NCBI GenBank assembly: GCA_964200075.2
Contig: CAXNAA020000556.1
Coordinates: 1 to 20,239 of the forward strand
Reading direction: 5' to 3'
Origin: Sphacelaria rigidula
Lineage: Eukaryota > Phaeophyceae > Sphacelariales
DNA: 20,239 nt
This document shows positions 1 to 15,279 of the stretch, piece after piece. Under the pieces are notes generated by a model. It saw only the letters and a list, made by a program, of their open reading frames with translations, searched no databases and was not told the DNA's origin. Position 1 is the first letter of the stretch. Every line of letters begins with the position of its first letter. The position numbers were made by a program, and so were the translations under genes.

Positions 1-493
1 GAGATGGGTTGACCCCTTGAGACCACGGACTCATCCCGAGGAAGGGGAGGGGTTCAAAGTGTGAGAAGACAAAAAAAAAGTCAGCTGTGAAGTGTAGAGA
101 TTTGATGGTGACACGTGCGGCCGGTTTTGGAGGGGGGAAACGCTGACATCAAAATTTTGTTCTCAGACGATTATGCCGCGGCCGCAAGTCGTGGAGATGC
201 GCAAGTCGTGGTTGTACAACAATGTATGTCGTACTTTAGGCGCGGTGTCAAAGATGGCACGCAGAAGAGGCCCCCAGCGCGCCAACGCGTCTGGTAGTAG
301 TGTGCAAATTTGTGAGCAGTGGGTGAAGAAATCCCGTGGAGAACGTCAAAGTTCTGGCTGAGGTTGTTGTCCTCTACAAGGAAGTCAACCGGTTTTCGAC
401 AGTAGATGCGGTCGAGCTGTCCAATTTTGAATGGTTTACTATGAGGTTTCGACGCCATGTACATGAGGTACGTACGATGCTCCTACCGTTACC
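1..493. other. No gene recognised
   Basis: Both strands have only short open frames that overlap each other and lack recognisable motifs or convincing splice-bounded coding. The stretch ends where the first terminal motif of the composite repeat begins. I see no promoter, RNA gene or repeat here that I can defend. Confidence 0.5.
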
Positions 494-997
494 TGACACT
501 TTCTACGATAACCTCCCCCCCCCAAAACGCATGGTTATAGAAGGAAAAATCTTCACATAAAGACACTTTCTACGATAGCCCCCCCCAAAAACCAGCTAAA
601 AGTGTCACGGAAGAAATGGCCATACAGCGCCTGATGTTTATGTTCAGGCTGCATGAAGCGCCTCCTATTGGCGACATTGGCTAAAACGAACCCCAAGCGT
701 GGGAATTCCCAGCTTCTCGTTGTGCTCGGTTTTTCCCATTTCGATTGACGTGAAGATTTTGCCTCCCAAAACCATGCACTCTTTGGGGGCGGCTATCGTA
801 GAAAGTGTCTTAATCGAAATGGGAAAAGCCGAGCACAACGCGCAGCTGGGAATTCCTACGCTTGGGTTCGTTTCAGTCAATGTCGCCAATATGAGGCGCT
901 TCATGCGGCCTGAACCCCAGCATCAGGCGCTGTATGGCCATTTTTTTTTGTGGCACTTCTGGACTGGTTTTGGGGGGGGCTATCGTAGAAAGTGTCA
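494..997. repeat. Composite foldback (MITE-like) element, order A-B-A'-B'
   Basis: The motif GACACTTTCTACGATA occurs four times: on the plus strand at 495 and 562, and reverse-complemented ending at about 809 and 996. The sequence divides into A (494-561), B (562-746), A' (747-811, reverse complement of A) and B' (812-996, reverse complement of B). B and B' are both about 185 nt and match closely, for example in the blocks ATGGCCATACAGCGCCTGATG and GGGAATTCC. Each unit starts with the motif followed by a C-run. The outer ends form a 17-bp terminal inverted repeat, TGACACTTTCTACGATA. No transposase is encoded inside, so this looks like a non-autonomous DNA element. A simple foldback would be A-B-B'-A', so the arrangement suggests nested insertion or rearrangement. 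No target-site duplication is clear, and the superfamily is not assignable from what I can see. Confidence 0.85.
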
Positions 998-2731
998 CCT
1001 CTGCGCTGTTTGGTTTGCTCATCGTGTGTTTTCGGTATTCGAAATTTCGGGACAGTTTTTTTCCCGGTGACCATCGTCGACAAATCAATGAAGAATGACA
1101 ATAAGCATTGGAGGCTTTGATGTAAAACAGAACATTCGATACCGCTTGTTACGTTTCGTATTCAACACTATATTCGTGAGATTCAGAGGGTAACATCGGA
1201 TACAGAGTGAGACCCGAAACAATGGACTTTCCCGTTGATTTTGACATCGCCACAGTTCGAGGAGTAATGCGCCCAGCTGGTGAAGCGGTGGCTTCAATGA
1301 AAGCTGTCACCTAAATGATCAATTTGACACATCTTGATCGCAACGACGTAGTCAGTCCATTGCAACAAAAGATCCCCTCTTTCAGGAAAAACCGATCAGT
1401 GCCTGAAACAGTTTCAGTTCCGAAATGCCCCACCAGCTGTAAAAATGCTTTGTGCGGTATCTCACCAACCAGACCGTCGAATTCCTCGAATGGGGTACTG
1501 TACGGTAGCTGCATGCACAGGACGTGTGCTCAAGCCAAAAAAAACAAATTGCCTGTAAGGGACGCTAGAGCATCCACTGTGAATCCGATATTACGCTCTG
1601 AATCTCACGAACATGTTGTTATTTGCCGGTATTGTGAGAAAAATACGAGGAAAAATACCGCGAGGTAAATACACCCAAAAATGTTGACCCTACCTCACGG
1701 CTCCAGATATATTTTCGAGGGGGTGGGGGGGTATCAAGAAGAGCGGGGAGGTACCGCAAGTAAGGTTAGCCGAATTCAAAGGGGTGTACACGCCAAGGCC
1801 GGGTACAAAGACTGAGAGACTTCGCCATGCCAAGCTTTCTGTGTTATTAACAGCAGATCCTGAAATATGGGGTCCATATAAAAAATGAGGTTGAAGTGTC
1901 ATTTCGTTTTTGCAGGGATCACGCGAAACACTTACGACCGAGCGATGCCATCTCCCCCCCCAAACGTTTGCAGCAGTTAAGTAGCAGTGGCTAGGTGCAC
2001 CTAACGAATGCGGTGTACACGCATGTCGATGACGATATCACCAGAGAGAGAAACAACGACAGAGAGGAAGGTGCTCGCCCGTGTCCTTTGTGTGTCCTCG
2101 CTCGGCGAATACCAATCGCTCGAGAGACTGGCATCATCGATGTTACCAGTATGTACCCAACTTTCCATGTGCCAGAACATCGAGGCGCGGAGAGATTCCG
2201 CCTCTTCTTGCCGGTGGCTAATGGGAAGATTGATTTCTCTCTGCCTCTCTTTTTGGACAGGACGCGCCTCTGTGCGCTGAAAACATGTCGTTGAAAAAAT
2301 AGGGCAATGTGATGGTATATGGCTGAGGCATTGAATTAAAACTAGTTTCCTTGTGGATATGCTGATGGTCCCCAGAAACGACCAGCGGGTATGGTAGGAA
2401 TCTGGTCGAATGTGTGTTTGTAAGGCAGGATTCGATTCCCTGTATAATTTCGGCTGGGGTTGAAGCCAAGAGGATTGTACCCTATTAGTCGCGTGTACCT
2501 ATCGACAGCCTTGACTTCCAAAAGGTACGGCGCGTCACGGTGATTTTGTATTATGACAAGATTGTAAGCAGGACAGACGGATGTACGAGAAGCAGCACCC
2601 CCCTGCCGCACTCGAAAACCCCGACCTCAGTCTTCAGGCCTAATTGGATACAAGGAAGAGCTTTGCTCATCAGCTACCCACCGATCTCCTGTCTTCAGTG
2701 TCGCGAGTCCACAGCCTTATTGACGTGAGTC
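998..2731. other. Gene-poor stretch
   Basis: No open frame here carries recognisable motifs. The frames at 1315-1668 (plus), 1690-1902 (minus), 1995-2294 (plus) and 2342-2611 (minus) look random in composition. The stretch contains the inverted-repeat pair described separately. The missing 3' part of the transposon-like gene to the right could lie here on the minus strand, but I could not recognise it. Confidence 0.45.
1164..1620. repeat. Diverged inverted-repeat pair
   Basis: The reverse complement of 1164-1201 matches 1583-1620 at about 33 of 38 positions. The shared core is CTCTGAATCTCACGAA, preceded by ATCCGAT. About 380 bp separates the arms and no coding sequence is recognised between them. 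It may be two decayed copies of one interspersed repeat in opposite orientation, or the remaining arms of an old foldback element. Confidence 0.6.
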
Positions 2732-4536
2732 TTAGCTGTGCTGTACTATATTGATATGTTGTGTTGCCGTGAAAAGTACGCAGCGAGGAGGATCTGTTTG
2801 GCGTGTGGCGCCGAAGTGGGGAAACAAGTTCGACTCTTGCAGATGACTTAGTCCCAGAGCAACACGGCCGTTGTACTTGAACGAAAAATTTGAGTCACCC
2901 ATACCCCGAGCACACATCTTCACCTGATTGTCACCGAGGTACCCGCCATCGCCTCCAACCCACTTGACGCGGGGGTTAACAGCAATTTCATCTGCCATCA
3001 GTGTCCACGTCAGGGGTCCCTCGTTCATGATAGACACCAAGTTCCCGATGTTGGACTCCAGAGCTGCTTTTATGGCAGCGTCGGCGCCCGTCGCGCACGT
3101 CCAAAATTTCGGCACCTGAGAAAAAAGACGGGTGGAAATGTCAATTCACGGGAGAAGAGGTGCGCTCTGCCAACATCTGTGGAGCGCACAACAACGACAA
3201 CAAATCATTTACGAAGAAACACTTCCCTCGATCCCGGCCTGCTCTTCCAACCGCACTTCACGTTGCTGTTGCACGATATGAGTAACGATCGTGCTGAACA
3301 TTTCAGCTTTTTCTACCAATTTGAAAATACCGCCATGCTTACCTTGCCGGCTCGAAGCTGCTTCTGGGTCCAGCTAACGCTGGGCATGCCGGCGGCTTGA
3401 TGGAGGGTGTCGAGTAGAGAAGGGCCTCCTATCCTCATGACGACAGTGGCAAGGTGCAGGTCTTTACGGTCGTAATTTCGAGCGGAGTACTGCCGGTTCA
3501 CAGCGCTCTCCAACGTCGCCAAGATCGCATGAACTGATTTGCCCTCTCGCAGAGCTTGTCCAAATATGCGCTTTATTCCACCAATGTCTTCGCTGCCGAC
3601 CATCATCACTATACGTTTGTGGATATCGATGTTCTTTACCACAATCTGTCTTCTCTTTTCCGCGTGCTTGCTTTGTAGACGGAAGGCCTTCTTGTCCACG
3701 TAGTGAAACTTGGCGCGGTCGATGAGCTGCGATCGCGTGAGGTAAGCGTAGTTGAGAGAGTCCAATCTCTCACCCTCCCTTCGCCGACGCCATACTGCAC
3801 GCGTCTTGATTGCTGCGATCAGACATACGGGTGAGCGGGGAAAACGAGGGCAATTACGGTGGAGTATGGCAAGTACGTTTCGTGTTCCCCGAAAAAAATC
3901 GTTGTGAGTTGTGAAACCCCAGGCAAAAATTAATATCAGTATATGGGTACAATCGAGTGCTGCCGATGGCACAGATTGGGGCAAACACCAGGTGCCTTGC
4001 GGTAATTGCATTCCGTCTGTCGCGCACTCTTTCCACAGACTCATTTCGGTGCACTTTCGAGGACTCTCACCTTGCAGTTGCGTGTTGTATTCGAGGTCGG
4101 AGCAGACGTTGCACGGGGCAGGAACGGACTCCGTTCTGGTGCATATGCCAGTGCAGCCCGGCGATGTTGGGTTCTTCAGCGCGTGCAGATACACGGCTCC
4201 ACCGGCGCACGAAAAAGACCACGGTGGGGAAGTTGAACGCTGCGTGTGCAACCCACACGGATATTGGTCCACAGGGATGAATTCGGCGTCTTCACCCTCG
4301 ACGTGGTACCGATACCCCGGACAACGGGCCCCGAGACTTGAAACACCACAGTCGGGCGGGGCTTCAGGAATCGACAAGTCGCACACGTTTGCCTCCTCAA
4401 CTTCCTCTTCCTTCTCTTCCTCTACCTCCTCTTCCTCTTCATCCTGCCTGTATCTCTTCTCCTGCGTTCGGCGCGCTCCATCGATTCCCTGATGGGTATG
4501 TTCACCGTGGATGTGACGTGGGCAGAAGATGTTGAG
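2732..4536 (-). CDS. Transposon-associated protein with Cys4 cluster and DEIA motif, partial, three exons
   Basis: Three exons can be joined on the minus strand: about 4536-4071, 3812-3343 and 3115-2732. Introns of 258 and 227 bp have good sites (CAAG|GTGAGA to CGCAG, phase 1; CAAG|GTAAGC to TTTTCTCAG, phase 0), giving about 439 residues. In order the product has an acidic Glu-rich tract, a segment with YPCGLH and PPWSF, a Cys cluster C-x3-C-x9-C-x2-C, a basic segment with YLTRSQLIDRAKF, a helical segment ending RIGGPSLLDTLHQAAGMPS, and WTLMADEIAVNPRVKW. From memory this order resembles a large repeated family of uncharacterised proteins in basidiomycete fungi and some algae. The hydrophobic strand followed by DEIA recalls the first catalytic Asp of RNase H-fold transposases such as P-element types; that is inference. 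The first exon has no in-frame Met, so a 5' exon is needed. The reading frame stops soon after the DEIA segment, so the copy is probably truncated or has undetected 3' exons. Confidence 0.65.
4392..4446. repeat. CTT/CCT-rich simple-sequence tract
   Basis: This is an imperfect run of CTTCCT and CTC units on the plus strand. On the minus strand it is in frame with the transposon-like gene and encodes its acidic Glu-rich tract. Repeat-length change here would alter the tract length without breaking the frame if it occurs in multiples of three. Confidence 0.8.
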
Positions 4537-5151
4537 CTTGAAAACAGAGAATTATCTGGTTCTAGAGAGTTTCGGAACCGAACATTTTTACCAAAAAAAA
4601 AAAACTCTCATCCTTTTATCGGGCGCTAGGTTGAAGACGTACGTTATTTCTTCAGTTTTGGGCTCAAAATTGTGTTTTCCGAAACTGCAATAATTTCATG
4701 TCGCCAACATATTGTGTTCCCTTTCCCTAAAAAACTAATAATCCACTCCCAGCATCCAGACCCAACCAACCGACCAATTGATGAAATTAATTTAAAAATA
4801 TTTCATTCATCAATTAATTATTATACGAATCACATCGGCATTTACTTTTATATTCGATTGCAGTGCCTACCGTTGACCTAAAGATCACCCCCTGTATTCA
4901 CTGTATCCTCAAATTCCTGTGCACGAAGAACGCTGCACTCTCCATATATACCGCGCATAGGCATATGTCCACAACAGTTCATCTACCACTTCTTTATGAC
5001 GCGAGTTTCGCCGTCGCTACAGGTTTGTATTACCGTATGCTTCGGCATATTTCAACAACCTGTGGGGGTGTTATATACCGTCATCTCTACAGGCCGTGAT
5101 GTTTATCGACGCCTCACTTGGCACTGATTTGATATGTCACTCATGTCTCAC
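4537..5151. other. A+T-rich stretch, possible intron
   Basis: The stretch is A+T-rich, with AATTAATTAT-type runs around 4780-4830 and a poly-A tract near 4592-4603. No coding signal is seen. It lies between the zinc-finger-like exon and the transposon-like exons, so it could be an intron of a single minus-strand gene. The donor at 5151 is phase 2, whereas the simplest acceptor near 4537 is phase 0. A phase-2 alternative, TTTCAAG in the 4345-4360 area, would skip the acidic tract. Confidence 0.4.
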
Positions 5152-5369
5152 CGGTGAGATGCTGATGCCGTGTGCTGTAGTACGTTATGCCGGAGGCGGT
5201 TCCCATCGCCGAAGTTATGGCCGCAAGGGCACAGCCACGCCCATTCATCGATGCTGGAGATATGCGTCCACCTCGCGTTCACCCCTACTAATCCTTGTGG
5301 CACCTGTGGGACACTTCCAGCGCCTGTACCCCCAGCACTTTTATTTCCACCACCTAAATCTGCGGACAT
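5152..5369 (-). CDS. Zinc-finger-like first exon, possible 5' exon of the transposon-like gene
   Basis: An ATG at 5369-5367 (A at -3) opens a frame of 72 codons plus two bases, ending at CACCG|GTGAGA, a strong donor. The N-terminus is Gly/Ala/Ser-rich. It is followed by WLCPCGHNFGDGNRLRHNVLQH (split here as WLCPCGHNF and GDGNRLRHNVLQH), with Cys47 and Cys49 and then His61 and His66. The spacing C-x-C-x11-H-x4-H is like a C2H2 finger except that the Cys pair is separated by one residue rather than two. Zinc fingers are common at the N-termini of transposases and DNA-binding proteins, and the transposon-like exons downstream need a 5' exon with a start codon. The link between them is inference, since the exact acceptor is not settled. 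Confidence 0.45.
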
Positions 5370-5463
5370 ATTCTTCTCGACTAAAGGCTGGCACAAGCCG
5401 GGAAAAGCCGTTCAAGTACGTGCTGCACAGTACAGTGGCTACTATCGTCATCATCCACCTGAT

Positions 5464-5501
5464 GAGGGGGGTACCTACCACCCAAACTGGGGTACCCCCC
5501 C
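5464..5501. repeat. Short G/C hairpin
   Basis: GGGGGGTACC and its exact complement GGTACCCCCC flank an 18-nt spacer that is itself rich in ACC and GGG. The C-run continues for several bases on the right. No function can be assigned. Confidence 0.6.
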
Positions 5502-5575
5502 CCCCGGTCGCCCAGAATGAGGTTTTCGGGAAATTGGGGGGGAGAAAACCGTTTTCCAGTCTGTAGGGCCCCTTG

Positions 5576-5760
5576 ACTCGGCTCCTGGTGTCCTGGTTTG
5601 TTCGCCGGCTCTGAATTTTTCACTATTTTTTCAAGTGAAAGTGATACCGATTCAGAGGAGGACCTGACCTGGCGGTCAAACGGTCTCATCATCTGATGAA
5701 TCGCCATCACTTTCACTTGAAAAAATATAACAAAACAAACCAGGATACCGGGAGCCGAGT
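5576..5760. repeat. Foldback element, 185 bp
   Basis: The left arm from 5576 (ACTCGGCTCCTGGTGTCCTG) is repeated in inverted form up to 5760 (CAGGATACCGGGAGCCGAGT). The inner part TTTTTTCAAGTGAAAGTGAT is complemented exactly by ATCACTTTCACTTGAAAAAA. The stem continues inward through CGATTCA, leaving a loop of about 40 nt. The left arm has about 15 extra bases around 5604-5625. Flanks read TTGA on the left and TTTGA on the right, a possible but unproven target duplication. There is no coding capacity, so it is probably a MITE. Confidence 0.85.
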
Positions 5761-5866
5761 TTGAGATACATCTAATAAAGCTAAAAATACAGCTTCATTT
5801 TCTTCATTTTAGTTTTCCAAATTTTCCCATTTTCAGGGAAATTTTGAGGAGAAATGAACACTGCTC

Positions 5867-6318
5867 TTGAACACGGGGTCTTACAAATTGGCGATGGATC
5901 TTTATTGGGGATGAGAAACCCGGAGCATTAAAATCTTCGTATCCACATCGAAGCTTCGAAATATTATTCCATTTCTACACCTACTGATAGCTAGTGACAA
6001 CGGCTGCACCCCATACAAAATTGGATTTCGATCACCGAAATGTTGGGGTCCTAGGTGGAAAAACAATTTTTGGGAATTCCGGGTGTCCGAACGGACGTCA
6101 AAATGCTTCCCAAATTGGTTTTACAGCTAGGACCCCAACATTTCGGTGACCGAAATCCAAATTTATATGGTGTGTAGCAGTAGTTGCCAATAACTGTCAG
6201 TAGATGAAGAATTATAACCAAATTTCGAAGATTTAGTGTGGATACGAAGTTTTTAATCCTCCGGCTTTCTCATCCCCAATAAAAGATTCATCCCCAATTT
6301 GTAATATCCCATGTTCTT
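5867..6318. repeat. 450-bp quasi-palindrome (long-hairpin MITE)
   Basis: The left half, from about 5867, reads inward through TTACAAATTGG, ATTGGGGATGAGAAA, CTTCGTATCCACA and CACCGAAATGTTGGGGTCCTA. The same blocks appear reverse-complemented in the right half, ending near 6318. The arms are about 210 bp each and meet at a short centre containing GTCCGAACGGAC (6085-6096). Differences are scattered substitutions and small indels. No open frame of note is present. This is most simply a non-autonomous foldback element. Confidence 0.9.
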
Positions 6319-7996
6319 GGGGCTTATCTCAATTAAATAGCTCAACTTTTCTAGAATTAGGAGTGTTTTCGTGAGATTGAGAGTAGATGATACGATTGAG
6401 AGTGGCTGCTTTTTTTTTCTTTCCGGACTGAACATCATCTTGTTTTTGCTTAAATTCCAAATGCCTGTAGCTCCTTTTCTCCGCTTCTTTGCTTGTCGCG
6501 TGCATTTCCTTCATGGAAGGTTGCTGTCAGAATTTCAACGTCAAACTCCTAATTACATGACGTGCGTCGCCTGAGCGAGATTCACACTTACTCTTGGCTG
6601 GCCCAGCTCGTATTCGCCTCTAGACTGACCCACCATGTTCAACATCTATTTCATTTGGTGGCATCCCCATCAATGTTGTTCGTCTTGATAAAAATGTCGT
6701 GTCAAAATCTCAGAGCCCAACTTCTCTCCTTCCCCACAGCAGGTCCGATACATTGCAAAAATTACTCTTCACAGGACCCGGCGATGCAAGATACAGATTT
6801 GGTTCATGTAGCATCTGCTTGTAATATCCATTCATGGAGTTTTGTATTATGCTGGCTGGGCTCAAAGGAGCTTCATCCGAGCCAATCCCCCGCCTGGATG
6901 GGCGAAGTACTACCCATTCATCAAGTCTCGATGACTGGTATAGGATTCATTACTGCCTGATTCTTCGCTCAAGACACTCGATATGACCAGAAACGTTTGA
7001 GGAAAAATTGTCATTTCACGAGCGCGTCTCAACATGACGTTGCAGGATCAAATAAAAACGCGCAGCTCCTCCACAGAACATGATCTTCGACGTGAAGAGC
7101 AAAACAGGCGAGTCCCGTACTGCTCCTCTCCAGACCACAACCTCTGCTGGTGTATGCATGACGTGCCCGCAACCTCCGCCGACGAGGGTCTGGGGGTAGC
7201 ATGAGGTACTTCAGCGCTACTTCCCATCCTCAACCCCACCGCCGAGTACCTCCTGGCTTGCTGATCACAGCAGCGTGAACAACGCGGCGAAGTGTATCAG
7301 CGCCAAGAGACGCACAGTTGTACTGAGCGATTTTCACGCAATACGCTGATGACTGCACACACGCTCGATTCACCCACCACCCCTCAACCACTCGTCTCGT
7401 ATAAACAACCGGACGATCCAATCCCCGACCCTTTTTTTCACAAGCTCTCCTCTTTTTATACAGAGCGAATAACCGAGCTCCACCCAATCCAATTCGATCC
7501 ATCCCCCCTACACTTTTCCCTTTTTAATTTCTTCCACCACGCTTCCTCACGCTACAACCAACCTGCAATACAGCTCATACATGCTCCGCTACCCTGCCGC
7601 CCACCTACGGCACATGCACAGCCCAACGAGACTTCCCCTTGTGCCGCTATCTCTCACCGAACTACACAACAATCTAGCCTACACCCTAGAGCTCAGTACG
7701 TCAACACGAATTCAACGCAGTTTTGTAGTACCGCCACCCACCCACCTCCGACCTTGCAGTGTCGACAACTATCACCCTCGACCACACGCTGTTCACCTCC
7801 CACCCGTTCACCCTGCTCCCCGCCATCCCGACTAGAAATCTACCGGATCCCGTGTGAGATCTACCAATGAGGATCTTATATCGCATCATGGAGAATTCTA
7901 CTGGATACATGGAACTGCCACCGCGACTCGAACGTACGACATTTTTTCACGAGGAAATAAGAGCCATGATTTCCGTGATAATGAAGGATTACTTCA
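6319..7996. other. Gene-poor stretch downstream of cyclophilin
   Basis: The frames at 6562-6960 (plus), 7292-7870 (plus) and 7048-7239 (minus) have no recognisable motifs. The stretch nearest the cyclophilin stop codon should include its 3' UTR and polyadenylation site, which I cannot place. It also contains the G-depleted tract listed separately. Confidence 0.45.
7340..7855. other. G-depleted, C-rich tract
   Basis: By hand count, G makes up about one base in eight of the plus strand across 7381-7860, while C is about three times as common. The minus strand, which is the sense strand of the cyclophilin gene, is therefore G-rich here. The tract begins about 140 bp beyond the cyclophilin stop codon. 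It accounts for the long plus-strand open frame 7292-7870, whose Pro/Ser/Thr/His-rich translation looks compositional. Confidence 0.6.
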
Positions 7997-14317
<6,321 letters not shown>

Positions 14318-15279
14318 GATTGTTGATTGAGCTGGCCTAGTGTTCGCTTTTTGTTGGTTTGTTGGAGGTGGGTGTCGTGTTGTGTTGAGCGGTGCGTGGC
14401 ACGTTCCCGGTAAAACGTGTTGATGTGGTGTCCATTCCTGTGACATCTTACGTACGTCAAAACAAGAAGAGGATACATCGTATAAGTATCGTACTGTACT
14501 GTATGGTCGATAAACCAAATACCAAATTATACAGATTTTACTTCTTCGCAGTTTTATTTTGCTCGCCGCGCGTGTGACAAAAATGTCAAAACAAATCATG
14601 AGCACCCCTCATAACATGTCGTTGATCAAGAAATAATGTGTTCCCCACCTACCCACGCCCGTGCTTCGATTCCACGCTGCGAAATTTATCTAGTAAACTG
14701 TGGGCTACTAGAGGAAAGATGGGAGATTGGTAGTCATTCACTGTACTCCCACTAAAGGTATCTACTCCAACTCGTGGTCCCCGATATATTTTATATTTTC
14801 ATCTTTGTATATAGAAAAGAGATGAACTGGTGAACTCATCCTCTTTCGCACGTGTGTGTGTGACTTGTCGAGGGTCCTTGCCATTTTTATATGTTTTATT
14901 TTTCATGCGCCCATTTTGGGTAGTTTTGAGCCTGTACCCACGAAAAGCGCCCCCCTACCTGTTGAAACATTAGCAGTGCATACTTTTTTTTCGGCAGTCA
15001 GACAGAGAGTACTAGTTATAGGTCGGTGGGAATTATTTTTTAACGACAAAGACAACAACCACATCTTGACTACAGTACAACAATCCTTTGGGGGTGATAA
15101 ATAAAAAACAATTACTCCGAAAAATCAATAGGAACCGGCTCTCAACTCGCGCCGTATCTAAAACAACAGTAATAGCAGCAGATCATAGGTACAACAATAG
15201 TGCAGTCAGTAAATACTCGAAGACAAACTCAACAGGGTACATTGAAATTCTGACAGTATATATCTTGTAGCGTTTTGCG
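14318..15279. promoter_or_regulatory. Head-to-head intergenic region
   Basis: About 960 bp separates the ATG of the minus-strand cyclophilin gene (14317) from the ATG of the plus-strand plastid-targeted gene (15280). It must hold both 5' UTRs and promoters, unless an upstream noncoding exon lies elsewhere. A TATATA run at 15256-15263 is too close to the ATG to be a standard TATA box for that gene. No transcription-factor site can be named with confidence. Confidence 0.55.

Noticed and set aside
494-997. CRISPR-like repeat because one motif recurs four times
   Set aside because: Copies are in both orientations at uneven spacing and belong to inverted arms; the window is eukaryotic.
2400-2460. 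T-arm-like CAGGATTCGATTCCCTG
   Set aside because: The rest of a tRNA cloverleaf, including an A box and acceptor stem, is missing.
2342-2611. 89-residue minus-strand frame, candidate 3' exon of the transposon-like gene
   Set aside because: No resemblance to expected downstream segments and no clear donor leading to it.
3911-4492. 193-residue open frame on the plus strand
   Set aside because: It lies antisense to the transposon-like exons, whose motifs and splice phases are coherent; its Ser-rich end is just the CTT/CCT repeat.
7292-7870. 192-residue open frame on the plus strand
   Set aside because: It is Pro/Ser/Thr/His-rich, has no motif, and is explained by the G-depleted base composition.
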